Source: Apostichopus japonicus (Eukaryota; Echinodermata; Holothuroidea; Aspidochirotida; Stichopodidae). Taken from it: DNA of 64,000 bases. The notes below the pieces were generated by a model that was not told the origin of the DNA, did not search any database, and was given only the letters and a program-made list of their open reading frames with translations. Made by a program: the position numbers and the translations under genes. Below, one piece after another: positions 50,321 to 61,187 of the stretch (position 1 is its first letter; the number at the start of each line of letters is the position of its first letter). Location of the stretch: NCBI RefSeq assembly GCF_037975245.1, contig NC_092576.1, positions 24,453,611 through 24,517,610 of the forward strand. Direction: 5' to 3'.

Positions 50321-51011
50321 GTAAAATAATACTTAGCAACCTCCATAGATGTAAAGCATAGAGTTGATTATAGATAAACTATATTCAACTCTACGGTGTA
50401 AGCATTTGAAGCAGTTGCGCGATGTTATCTACGTCATACGTTTGACATACATGAGCCTACTATTAGCAGTGTATGCACCTAAATAGCCTATACTCGAGTA
50501 AAATAATACTTAGCAACCTCCATAGATGTAAAGGATAGAGTTGGATATTCAACTCAATGCTGTTAGCATTTGAACCAAATGCGCGATGTTCTCTACGTCA
50601 AACGTTTGACATACATGAGCCTACTATAAGCAGTGTATGCACCTCATTGACCTATACTCGAGTAAAATCATACTTAGCAACCTCCATAGATGTCAAGCAT
50701 AGAGTTGGATATAGATACACTATATTCAGCTCTATGATGTAAGCATTTGAACCAAATGCGCGATGTTCTCTGCGTCTTACGTTTGACATACATGAGCCTG
50801 CTATTTGAAGTGTATGCACCTAAATAGCCTATACACGAGTAAAATAATACTTAGCAACCTCCATAGATGTCAAGCATAGAGTTGGATATAGATACACTAT
50901 TCAGCTCTATGATGTAAGCATTTGAACCAAATGCGCGATGTTCTCTGCGTCTTACGTTTGACATACATGAGCCTGCCATATAGCAGTGTATGCACCTAAA
51001 TAACCTACACT
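50321..51011. repeat. Tandem array, four units of 164-177 bp
   Basis: GTAAAATAATACTTAGCAAC begins each unit (50321, 50498, 50662 with a one-base change, 50839). Each continues through ATAGATGTAAAGCATAGAG, ACGTTTGACATACATGAGCC and GTATGCACCTAAATAGCC. Length differences arise from an indel in the TAGATAcACTAT segment. Confidence 0.95.
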
Positions 51012-51887
51012 GGAGATTGGGAACGCGAACGGATGGCTTTATCTGCTGTAATGAAACGACTTTGGCATGATACTCTCGGTAATCGACAAGTCTGTTTTCG
51101 ATGGCAAGTGAAGTGGAGGAGCCCCTGCCCCTGAGTATCGGTTTAGCGACGAAGCATACCAGTATACTATACATAGGAAACATATTTTAAGAGACACTCA
51201 ACCATAGATTGATTTTAAAAGGACCACAGATTGAACTTAGATTTACCGTGTAGTATATTGCTAATGGCTTGATATTACTGATGAGGTTGTGCATTAATCT
51301 ACTGGTATTAGTGACTTGGTAAGCAGTTAGGGGGGCTCTCTCGATATACTGCACCAACTTCAATTATCACAGTATAATTCCGCGCTGGTTAGTATAGATT
51401 CCTTTAGATTATTTCAAACTGTGGTCTGAACCCATGACAGATTGTTTCAAAGATACTTGACATGAAATCATTTATGTATTTGCTAACAGTGTTAATTATG
51501 ATAAATACAAGGCAGTCGTCCAGTGTAAAGTTGGTACAAATAAAATGTTATTGTGTGGTTTATGACTCAAATATAGAAATATAATGAGAAAATGGGTCAG
51601 AGTGCGGGCGCAGTGCTCAAATATGACCAATTCGTAGACTATAGATATGAAGATGGGAAAGTGCAGTACTATAGTTTATCGACACGAAATAGGAATCGAT
51701 AACTTGATGAAAGATTTATTGGTTGTTACTGCATCTAATTAACCATGAGACCCCAAAGAATACGTTTACCGTGGTGTATACTAGTATTCTAGTAGGTGTT
51801 CAGAGTGCAGTTACTGTGGTGAGACAGGTCGGTGTCAAACTGCGTCATATACTTACAATATCAAGTGCAGAATTAAAATTATCCGTT

Positions 51888-54800
51888 TTATTGTCTTACA
51901 TCGTTTCTAGCAGTGGGTACCACGAGAAAAGCTCCACAACAGTCGACGAACATCCCGAATAGAGATACGATCAACAGGATGGTTGCCATGACGATAACGG
52001 TAGCGTAGATGGATAATCCTCTCGAGCGCTCTTCATTAAGGAGATTACCACTGTCGTTGAGGTAGTCATCATACACGGCCCAGGTTAGGAGAGCAATGAT
52101 AACACACACTGTGATGAATGTGATCAGGTTGGCGACCAGCGACACGATTGGAAACTATATTAAAACAATGATAAAGAAATCAACAACGGTTTATGGCAAA
52201 TAGCTACTGTATGGTTTGGTCTCGTGTATCCATGTATGAGAAGGTAATGATGATAGTTTACAACAGCTGTAAACTAAACTTGAAATTTCTAACGATATAG
52301 CGTAATACAGTGGTTGTTCTCTCAGTGTAAATGTGCGTGTATATGGAACGGTATGATCGTCGCGCATCCCGGTACATGCCTGGGCTTGGCACTTGTGTTC
52401 CTAACATGACGTCATCATTGTCTTGTTGTGAAATCGCATTCTCAGATATCTATTTTTCGGATGCGAATATTAAAACGTTAATTACTAATTAGTCCTTGAG
52501 GTTTACAAGGTGATGAAGATAGTTTTGAACATAGATTTTCTCATAGATTCAGAGGAAGTTACTCTCGATTAGTTGGATTTTTCGTGTCATGGCCTCTTTA
52601 TACAATGATAAGAAATCAACAACGGTTATGGTAAATAGCTACTGTATGGCTGGGTCTCGTGTATCTATTTATTGGAAGGTAATGATGATAACTATTAAAC
52701 AATAATAAGAAATCAAGAACGGGTATGACAAATAGCTATTGTATGGTTGGGTCTCGTGTATCCATGTATTGGAAGGTAATGATGATAACTATTTAACAAT
52801 GATGAGAAATCAACAACGGTTAGGCTATGGCAAATAGCTATTGTATGGTTGGGTCTCGTGCATCCATGTATTGGAAGGTGATGATGATAACTATTAAGCA
52901 ATCATAAGAAATCAACAACGGTTAGGCTATGGCAAATAGCTATTGTATGGTTGGGTCTCGTGTATCCATGTATTGGAAGGTAATGATGATAACTATTTAA
53001 CAATGATAAGAAATCAACAACGGTTATGGCAAATAGCTATACTGTATGGTTGGGTCTCTTGGATCCATGTATTGGAAGGTAGCAATGGTAATTTAGCGTA
53101 ACATGCATGAATGAAATACACAGAAAAGGGGGAGGCTGATCTATTAGTGTTACTATATAGGAGTCAAAGAGGGCTAAATGATAATAGTATAGTTTAGAGC
53201 ATGGTTTCTCTACTTTTATGCCCCCACGAACCTCCCGTGGATGTCAGAGTTGTCCACGAACCCCCAACTTTTCGAGACACGACCTGAGTCATTATGATAC
53301 TAAAATACGCATTACAGTGCTTCGTAAAAGATTAAGTTCATAGTGTAATAATGTAAGGTTTGTCGATATAGGTACGACTTTTGTACATTACTAAATTATA
53401 TGATATATCAGATATTAGTTCAACAAAAAGGACTCTAGTTTTGACTTTCACAAATGTCTCATGAACCCGTTGGAATGGACTCAGTCACCCCCTGGAGATT
53501 CATGCACCCCAGTTAGGGAACCCCTGGTTTAGAGTAAGTGGAAAGCATAGACCCAGAATGGAATACTAACAAAATGACTATGTCAGCCTCCCCTTACCTC
53601 GGGGCTAGATTAAGTTTGTGGGGTCCCGGGTGTGTGTGTGTTTTTTTTTTTTAATAAAGATAAATGTTACAACAAACTCTCATGTTTGGATTCCTCAGAT
53701 TTTGTTAGACAAAGGCTAGGCACGTGTTAGCCTGGTACTGTGTGCTGTGCTCAACTTGTCACGATCGTGTATAGTACCTTATACTCGTAAGGTGTTGTTA
53801 CAAGAAGTAGATACAGGCTGTTAAAGTTAAATCCAACAGATACATGACTACTAAGCTTGCAAAAGATTTTACGTTACATTACTTCAAATTAAACTGCGAA
53901 ACAATTTGGCTAGAAGGGATTATAAAGTTAAACAGGCGGCACCTTGTAGAACTCCGGCTGTGTAGAGATATGTTAGGCCTTTGAAGGCCGTTGTTGCAGA
54001 ATTATTAAACAATCTAACAACCTAATACAAGATCTAGTTTGGACATTCTTCTCTAGCAAATGAGGGTCAATGAAAACAAAGCATTCCGTAAATCAAGGAG
54101 TTACCTTAAAGAATGAATAAGTGTCCCTTCTTTTCGATCTGCCTAGAACCTCAGCTACAATGGTCATCCCGGTGAGAAGTAACTGTAAAAACAAAACAAA
54201 AACACAAAGGAATATTACGTCATGATTGCGGGCTGCAGTGTGCCAAAATAACACAATAGACTATCGTATCATATTCATCTTCCTTGAAGTTCCTTTACTT
54301 ACAACCATAGATATAGATACAGGACCTATGCTGTAATTTAGAAGTAGAATAAACACGTGCTGCACCATTTTAAAGGATAACGTTTTGTTTCTCCCTCTGT
54401 CGATCCATCGATGTAAATTAAAGGCTTCAAAGTTTAAGAAACTAGCTGGAAGGGATGTTGTCGACGTGTTTCATTTAAACGGATTATATATATATGAAGC
54501 CAAGATCAGTTCATGTTTCAAAAAGTACGTGAAACATCTACTTACTCATCACCATATGTCACGACAATTGAACGATAAGATTTCTCCAGAAGCATACAAA
54601 ATACGAGGAAAATATTTCTTTCAAAGCAGTTGAGGATATCACGTGAGGCGTATATTGTTTTCAAAACAATGTAGGCAAGTTCACTGTATAGTCCCCTCAA
54701 AGTTAACAAATCCAACACAAAGAAACTCAACATCTCAGAAGAAAATAAATACAATGAAGTTATAGTTTACTTACGAATACTCCGCCAAAGAGAGGTACTG

Positions 54801-54936
54801 CTTTAGCCTGGTTATCAGTGGTCATCCGAAGGCTGAATGTCTCCAGTCCCAGCAAAATGAAAGCCAGGCCGAATAGGATGGTAACGCCTCCGATCCATCC
54901 TGAGAAGCTACGACGAAAACCCATCTCGAAACGGAC
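51888..54936 (-). CDS. Four-transmembrane protein, MS4A/CD20-like pattern (three coding exons)
   Basis: Exons on the minus strand: 54936-54775 (acceptor TTTCAG, ATG at 54924, donor GTAAGT), 54182-54105 (acceptor TTTTTACAG, donor AAG|GTAACT) and 52154-51888 (acceptor ATATAG, stop TAA). All junctions are phase 0 and give 164 residues. Predicted membrane segments are about 9-29, 44-64, 77-101 and 125-155. The loop between the third and fourth carries an NDS sequon at N109, so it should face outside. Short N and C termini would be cytoplasmic. The second segment PLFGGVFLLLTGMTIVAEVL resembles the conserved P-x-W-G-G...S/G...AE pattern of CD20-like proteins (MS4A, TMEM176), which are plasma-membrane or endosomal ion-handling and signalling tetraspans. 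Cysteines CC at 147-148 could be palmitoylated. AATAAA overlaps the stop and another lies at 51720-51715. Membership in another tetraspan family is possible. Confidence 0.85.
52166..52265. repeat. Single outlying copy of the 97-102-bp intronic repeat
   Basis: Same order as the array at 52602-53085 (ACAATGATAAAGAAATCAAC to AAGGTAATGATGATA). It begins only 12 bp from the exon 3 acceptor of the four-pass gene, so the array may have grown from sequence at this intron end. Confidence 0.85.
52602..53085. repeat. Tandem array in an intron, five units of 97-102 bp
   Basis: Units start near 52602, 52699, 52796, 52898 and 53000 with ACAATGATAAGAAATCAACA. They contain GCAAATAGCTATTGTATGGT and end GTATTGGAAGGTAATGATGA. 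The 5-bp length variant is GGTTAGGCTATGG versus GGTTATGG. The array lies within intron 2 of the four-pass gene. Confidence 0.95.
53200..53526. mobile_element. hAT-type MITE in intron of the four-pass gene
   Basis: 327 bp, flanked by a perfect 8-bp duplication GTTTAGAG (53192-53199 and 53527-53534). The right end CCCCAGTTAGGGAACCCCTG matches the complement of the left end of the element at 45110. The interior GTACGACTTTTGTACATTAC is also shared, inverted. The left end (CATGGTTTCTC) is degenerate. Confidence 0.88.
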
Positions 54937-54939
54937 CTG

Positions 54940-55900
54940 AAATTATATGAAATCCAACAGCGAATGAGAAGCTAAAATACATTAGCGCCATAAAGACAGC
55001 CTAGAAAGCATTTATGGCTAAATTTGTTGTTGGTACAAAACCAATTCCAAAAGTAGGCATACGTATTTGATAGGTAGTATTCCCTATAGAAGGGGTAGAA
55101 TTGCGAGGCAATAAAAGAAAATGGCCTCCTATCTGAGGATTAAACTCATTATTGACCATAACTGTTTAGCATATTACAAATCCTAATAAGTTTTGAGCCG
55201 AAAGTAAACTATTGGTTCTGGTTTACATAGGAGGCATCCTTATTTGATTTTCTAGCATGTATTAGGGGGAGGGGGGGGGGGGAGGGCAAAGCTGGTGGCC
55301 AGTCGAGACAAGTAACAGGCTAAGATGCAAGACCTCGACAAAGTTTAAAGATCTACAAGGGATTGTAGAAAGCAAAACTGTAGGGTAAACATACAAACAA
55401 TGCTCGATAAAGTCCTGTCAACTCTAGTCCCTATGGTAAGAAACTTACGATGACTTAACGCCTCATAAACAAACACCTTTTAAACCGATTACATTGTTCA
55501 ATTAAACTATAAAGCTCGCAGCAAACTGCCCGAATGATCACTACCCGACTCAACAATCCGTTACCTATATGTTCGTCCGTCGTGAAAACTAATGGACTTA
55601 CAAGTGGACCACATCCCCCCCCCCCACACACACACCGCACAGTGAACAACTGATTAGCCCACAGTCGTACAGTAAGCACAGACACACACTGCCCGACTCT
55701 CAACGATTTAAGAGCCGAGTCGGATCTTGTGAGCACTCGAGCAGTTTGGCCCAACCTAATACACACCTACTCTTATATATTTTCTAACGCAAATAATTTA
55801 TACTAATGTCTATATACATATATGCTAATGTCTTCATGCTAATGTCCATAGAGTGAACATGAGCCATGTCTTATCATCATACAGTAAACTGATGGATATT
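54940..55900. other. Upstream region of the four-pass gene
   Basis: A minus-strand donor-like site AAGTCATC|GTAAGTTT at about 55449 could end a 5' non-coding exon spliced to 54936, since the coding exon begins with an acceptor 12 bp before the ATG. No promoter element is convincing. Poly-G near 55269 and poly-C near 55617. Confidence 0.35.
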
Positions 55901-55904
55901 CAGG

Positions 55905-56465
55905 GGTATATGCAGGGAGGGGTATATGCAGGGATATATGCAGGGGTATATGCAGGGGTATAGTCAGGGTATATGCAGGGGTATAGTCAGGAGTATATGC
56001 AGGGGTATATGCAGGGGTATATTCAGGGGTATATTCAGGGGGAAAAGGAGGGGTATATACAGGGGTATATGCAGGGGGATATGCAGGGAGGGGTATATGC
56101 AGGGGGTATGCAAGGGTATATGCAGGGGTATATGCAGTAGTATATTCAGGGGTATATTAATGGGTATATGCAGGGGTACATTCAGGGATATAGTCAGGGG
56201 TATAGTCAGGGGTATATTAATGGGTATATGCAGGGGTACATTCAGGGGTATAGTCAGGGGTATAGTCAGGGGTATATTAATGGGTATATGCAGGGGTACA
56301 TTCAGGGGTATATGAAGGGGTATAGTCAGGGTATATCCATGAGTGAATGCAGGGGTATATGCAGGGGTATATGCAGGGGTATATGCAGGGGTATATCGAT
56401 GGGTATATCCAGGGTATATTCAGGGATATATCCATGGGTACCATTCAGGAGTATATCCAGGGGTA
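55905..56465. repeat. 12-bp minisatellite, about 45 units
   Basis: The unit is AGGGGTATATGC with variants ending ATTC, AGTC, ATCC and ATTAATG. A higher-order repeat of about 60 bp (TATTAATGGGTATATGCAGG) recurs three times near 56155-56285. The MQGY-type open frames across it are artefacts of a period divisible by three. Confidence 0.95.
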
Positions 56466-56579
56466 GCCATCATGGGCATATATAATTTATATACATATGA
56501 GTCGTGCTACATATATAGTATAGCACTTAACCAGTACTTAACTAGTATTGTGTGTAGTTGAAGAACTATGCAGTGACGT

Positions 56580-56885
56580 CGCGAGATATTTCAATCTTGG
56601 GTGGCACAGCACTTAATAAGGGGGACAATGTGTATTTGTGAATGCCGTCCTGAGGGAGGGGTCTAAGGGGATGGGTTTCTCCCTCCTCTTTGAGAATATT
56701 TTGATTAGTTAAGGGTCCTTAGCTGCAATCTGGTGCTATATTTTGCAACTTGAAGTAACTTTATGTTCAAGAAATATTCGGGCTTAGTCTGTCCGATATT
56801 TATGTTTATAATTGAGGCAGATAAAGTTTGTGTTTGAGTTTTTTTTTTAATACTACAAATCGAACCTGGGGGGGGGGGGACTGGG
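56580..56885. repeat. Diverged relative of the G-rich MITE family
   Basis: GAGGGAGGGGTCTAAGGGGA, then GCTGCAATCTGGTGCTATAT, parallels GAGGGGTCTAAGGGGAGGGG and GCAATTTGGTGCAATATAGC in the copies at 59157 and 58618. The ends could not be defined. Confidence 0.45.
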
Positions 56886-56914
56886 TGGCACGATTTTATT
56901 ACTCTATGCAAGTA

Positions 56915-57180
56915 TAGTATTCTATGTTAATATAATACGCTATGAAAGTTTAATACTCTATGCAAGTACAATACTCTATGCAAGTATTGAACTCTATGCA
57001 AGTATAGAACTCTATGCAAGTATAGAACTCTATGCAAGTATAGTTTTCTATGTGCAAGTATTGTACTCTATGAAACTATAATACTCTACGCGCGCATAGT
57101 ACTCTACGCAACTATAGTACTCTATGCAATTATAGTAACTTTCCGAATAAGACTTAAGTTACCAGGTATGCAAGTATAGT
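56915..57180. repeat. 18-bp minisatellite
   Basis: About 14 degenerate units of ACTCTATGCAAGTATAGA. Confidence 0.9.
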
Positions 57181-57289
57181 ACTGTATTGTATGCTATAAC
57201 ACAGAGACACAAAGCTACAGTACAGCACACTACAAAATGCAGATTTGTACTAGAAACTTAGGTACTAATTTAGAATCCGTACCAATCGA

Positions 57290-57420
57290 CCCTACTTCAT
57301 AACCCCTAACCCTACTTCCTTACCTAACTCCCTAACCCCTGACCATATTCCCTACTTCCTAACCCTAATTCCTGACCCTAACCCTACTTTCTAACCCATA
57401 ACCTTATTCTGTCGATTCGA
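57290..57420. repeat. Degenerate CCCTAA-like block
   Basis: Irregular runs of CCCTAACCCTACTTCCTAAC. The telomere-like hexamer CCCTAA occurs repeatedly but never in a perfect run of more than two or three, so this is a minisatellite or a decayed interstitial telomeric repeat. Confidence 0.7.
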
Positions 57421-57429
57421 AGTAAGCTT

Positions 57430-58369
57430 TCCCATTCATATGGTACGGATTCTAAAGTTAGGCCGAAACTTAGATATGAACAAAGGCCTTCATATTGTTG
57501 ATTGCATTATTTGGTACAATAATACCTGTAATCATTGCGAATGTAGGTTGTGGCAGTCCCACACACACACTTACTATCCCATTCGAAGTGTTTGCTATGC
57601 TAAGAACGATACAACTAATATCTTCCTTTTTACATAGGCCTATTTGGTTTGCTTTCATTTTGTTCAGTCGGAATATAGGCTGCATAGGTCACTGGGATCA
57701 GAAGTTCATAACGTGTACTGCGGCACAGGAATCTTACGATATTAATATTGTATTTATAAAACTTGGAGTTAACTTGAAAGTAAATCCAAAACGGGTGAGC
57801 AAATGTTGCGCCCGATATCGGATCGATAATTAACTTACCTCTGATGAAATTTCTCCGTGAATTCGTCGTAAAAAATTGTTCGAGTATAGGCCTATATAGT
57901 TGCCGTGGATAGTGAGTTGTACAATTGTAGAGTTACCGACAGTGTATGGAACTTTCTAACGTCATCCGAGTATGTGGACTGTTGAGAAGGGTGTGTGTAC
58001 TGGTGACTTCATTGCGGGTTCTTTGTGTTTGTGCAGTCTCTAGTTTTTAGGCTCTTTCGTTGATTTCGATAAGTCTTTTGTTGGTGTGCCTTCAACTGTG
58101 TCTATCTTATTTGCGTAAGGATAGCGGGCTGAATACCGCTTATATTGTGAGGCCGCGAAAGGGTTCAACCATTCTATAGTATTATAGTAGACAATACGGG
58201 GAACTGTATAGAAAAAGCTATGAAAAGATGTAGCCTAACTATATAGATAAGCTATGAAAAGATGTAGCCTAACTCCATGATGACACGGCATAGCAGGAAA
58301 TTCGATTCACAAGTTCAGTATATTTGAAAATACTGAGTCATCTATAGTTCAATTCTGTATGTAGGGAAA
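57430..58369. other. Non-genic stretch
   Basis: No exon is supported. A short direct repeat, GCTATGAAAAGATGTAGCCT, occurs at about 58218 and 58250. Confidence 0.5.
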
Positions 58370-58379
58370 ATCAAAGGTT

Positions 58380-58986
58380 AGTCGCTTCTCGGCCGTTTGG
58401 CTAAGATCATTTTTGTAGTATTTGTTTTCCTGGGCGAATTTTCTTTTCTTTTTTCTTAAAAAGTATAAGTTCCCTTTCGGGGGGAATGGTGATACACACC
58501 CGACGATGGTCACACAGTCACATTCCTGATGCAAGGGGACTGGGGTTGAGAGCGGATCAGTCGTTCGGTTGTTTGGTTTTCGTGCCCAGGTTCTTTCCTG
58601 GGCGACTTTTTATTTTTTCCTAGGGGGAGGGGGTGTCCCGCTCCCCTCTGGATTTTTTTTTTTGCATTTCCAGGTGGTCTCAGATGCAATTTGGTGCAAT
58701 ATAGCACACTTCAACCCACCCACTCCATTTTGTAAATACTTTTGCATTTTCACCTGGCCTTAGATGCAATTTGGTGCTCCAAATGAGATTTTTTTTCTCT
58801 CATCTGGAAATGAAAAAGGGGTTTTCTGACTTGCGAAGCGGGGGGGGGGCAGAATGATACTTCCGCCCCCATACTTTTTCACTGGGGGGCTGGCGCCCCC
58901 TCCAGCCCCCGGTTCCTACGCCCGTGGGTTGAGAGCGGATCAGTCCTTCGGTAGTTCTTTCCTGTGTGACTTTTCTTAAAAAGTAT
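58380..58986 (+). mobile_element. Composite copy of the U2-headed SINE with nested G-rich repeat
   Basis: The head GTCGCTTCTCGGCCGTTTGG, CTAAGATCA and TTTGTAGTATTTGTT matches U2 snRNA. The SINE tail segment (TTTCCTGGGCG...TTCTTAAAAAGTAT) follows early, then the full body (GGGAATGGTGATACACACC to TTCTTTCCTGGGCGACTTTT). A G-rich repeat (58618-58925) comes next, then a second, partial body end (GAGAGCGGATCAGTCCTTCG to TTCTTAAAAAGTAT). The whole is flanked by ATCAAAGGTT at 58370-58379 and 58987-58996, suggesting one insertion later rearranged or a dimeric SINE. Confidence 0.7.
58618..58925 (+). repeat. G-rich MITE-like repeat nested in the SINE
   Basis: Shares GCATTTTCACCTGGCCTTAG, GACTTGCGAAGCGGGGGG, ATACTTCCGCCCCCATA and the end CCCCCGGTTCCTACGCCC with 59157-59497. 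Its left end appears truncated. Confidence 0.7.
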
Positions 58987-59156
58987 ATCAAAGGTTCCTC
59001 AACAACCTGATACGGCCCGGGATCAAAAAAAAATAATCAATGCATAAAGTTACGCCAGGTTCATTACCCGGATCTTGGAGTATCCGAGATCCAACTTCCA
59101 TTCTTGACACAGTCACTACTTGTTAACTGTACAGTGTAGATTGCTGACGTAAATCT

Positions 59157-59497
59157 CAGTGGCGTAGGAAGGTACTTTTGAGTGAGGGGGGGGGGGGGGC
59201 TGAAGACTGATGGCCGGCCTGGGGGAGGGGTCTAAGGGGAGGGGGTGTCCCCCTTCTCTTTGGAAATTGTTTGCATTTCCAGGTAGCCTTATTTGCAATT
59301 TGGTGCAATATAGCACACTTCAACACCCACTACATTTTGTTAGTAATTTTGCATTTTCACCTGGCCTTAGATTGGAATGAAACGGGGGTTTTCTGACTTG
59401 CGAAGCGGGGGGGGGGGGGAGGGCGTAATGATACTTCCGCCCCCATATTTTTCACTGGGGGGCTGGCGCCCCCCATCCCCCGGTTCATACGCCCTTG
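59157..59497 (+). mobile_element. G-rich MITE-like element
   Basis: Begins CAGTGGCGTAGGAAGGTACT and ends GGTTCATACGCCCTTG, imperfect inverted ends of the CAGTGGCGTAG type. The interior is shared with 58618-58925. A clean target duplication was not found, so the superfamily is uncertain. Confidence 0.55.
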
Positions 59498-59799
59498 CGT
59501 ATACTTGATCCTGATCATGTGTAATTTCTTTTCTCTTCCATGGGACTCGTGATATTAACTGGTAACAAAGTGACCATTCGGTAAGGAAGTAGATGGGGTA
59601 GAAGTAGTGTTTACGTTCCTAAGTTCTATGGTGTGTGACTTGCTGAAGAACCATTTTACACACAGTGACCTTATTGTGCTGCACATGTTTCGTCCTTGTT
59701 GAGTATTCATAAAACCTCCATCTGTCAACTGCAATAACAGGGGGTGAGTGGGTTTGGGGGGGGGGTCTTGACATTTCATTTGGTAGAGCGTTCTTTGAC

Positions 59800-60010
59800 G
59801 TGAACTGACCATACTATGTGGGGCCATTCGGGCCAAAAAAAGTACAACGATGAAACAAATAAACAAGAAAGAAAAATGAAAAGATAAAAATATGCAAAAT
59901 GAAACAAACATAATGTAGTATCAATGTAAAAATTATGGAAGGCACAATTAAAAAGAGAAATCAAACTAATGAAGGGAATTAATTGCAGCAAATTGAATAG
60001 AAGGAATCTG
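59800..60010 (-). repeat. C/T-rich retroelement-like tail, related to 63.8-63.95 kb
   Basis: Minus strand reads TTTGTTTCATCGTTGTACTT then TTTTGGCCCGAATGGCCCC. The plus strand at 63890-63950 reads TTGTTTCATCGTGGTATGTT then TTTGCCCAAATGGCCGCC. Likely 3' ends of the same dispersed repeat in opposite orientation. Confidence 0.5.
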
Positions 60011-60286
60011 AAAACTTAACAGTGTACGTACACAAATAATTCACAAGGAAAACAGTCATATGCTACGATAACGGTCGGTTTCAATACATTGGTAACATAG
60101 AACTGATTAAAAAGGACAATCATGTAGCGAAAACACATACAACAGGAGGATAAACAAGGAGCACGTACCGAGAACTCAACATTGATCCACTTGTCAGACA
60201 AAAAGTTCAATCGTCACCATTAAATACATAATGATACATTGCCAGGTTAATCAAAGGTTACATATTGTCTTGAAACAGTACTACGT

Positions 60287-61162
60287 TAAAACCCATATTT
60301 ACAACTTATCACCACTCATGGGTGAACAAATTCAAGGTTCAGTTATATTACCAACTTCCTTGAATTCTATGAAAAGATCCCTGAATGTCAATGTACTCTA
60401 TTTATTTGACCTCGCCCTTTTTTTTTTCTTTTGCGGGGACCTTAATTGTTCAAAAAGTTATTCTGTGGTAGGACTAACCGCGTTTGATCGCCAAGTTTTG
60501 TCGGTTTAATTGTATGGAGCGCCAAAAGGACTACAGTGACATGTACCACTACTAATTGGACATACGCGACATTTTATTTGTAGTACACTTCAAATTAGTA
60601 GTAGTACACTTCGAATTAGTAGTAGTAGTACGGGACATTTTATATATAGTACACTTCGAATTAGTAGTAGTACACTTCGAATTAGTAGTAGTACACTTCA
60701 AGTTAGTGGTGGTACTTGTCACCGTGGTCCTTTTGGCGTTCCATATAGTTGTGGCTGGAGCCCAAGCTTCGTCAGCACGACTCAGGCTAGAATTTAAAGG
60801 CATTGAAGACTCGCCCCAAACCGCGTGCTGCGCTATGAAAAGAAATTAACTTTCCGTTGCTTGCAAGTGAAGTTTTCTTCTTGCCGTTACAAAATGCAGA
60901 CAGTAATGAGACGTGATACCTTGTTATCTTTATCTAGACCTGAGATGTCCCCGCTGCTATGTACACTGTGTTGTGGGTATTGACCGTAGCTGTATGTACT
61001 GACTGTACATTAGTGTCTAATTACCGACGGTAGCAAGCTGTGTGTGTATTTTCTGGGATCGATGGTGGTGTGTAATACTTCTGTTAACACCTCATTCGAA
61101 ACAAGGTCAGATTAAATTAACGGCATCAGACGTTTCTTTGTGCGCGAGTCTTCAAACCCTTT
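60287..61162 (+). repeat. Segmental duplication copy A
   Basis: Aligns with 61188-61809 from AAAACCCATATTTACAACTT through GACCTCGCC, GCGGGGACCTTAATTGTTC, the dispersed-repeat core and the end GCGCGAGTCTTCAAACCC. Copy A differs from B chiefly by containing the 233-bp MITE at 60513-60745. Confidence 0.9.
60513..60745. mobile_element. MITE with empty site in the sister duplicate
   Basis: Inverted ends of about 37-45 bp: TATGGAGCGCCAAAAGGACT on the left and GGTCCTTTTGGCGTTCCATA on the right. It is flanked by TAATTG (60507-60512) and TAGTTG (60746-60751). The sister copy near 61390 has a single TTTAGTTGTG at this point, the pre-insertion state. The interior is a tandem array of ATTAGTAGTAGTACACTTCG units of about 20 bp. 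A 6-bp duplication or a shorter TA-type duplication are both possible readings. Confidence 0.85.
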
Positions 61163-61187
61163 AGAAGAATATTGCACGAGAGGAACG

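Noticed and set aside
55926-56485. MQGY and GICRG repeat proteins
   Set aside because: They are translation of the 12-bp minisatellite in different frames.
57290-57420. True telomere end
   Set aside because: Hexamers are irregular and short, and unique sequence continues on both sides.
58383-58430. Functional U2 snRNA gene
   Set aside because: Similarity ends after about 45 bases; the Sm site and 3' stem-loops of U2 are missing.
60552-60849. VVHFELV / TTTNSKC repeat proteins
   Set aside because: They come from the array inside the 233-bp MITE.
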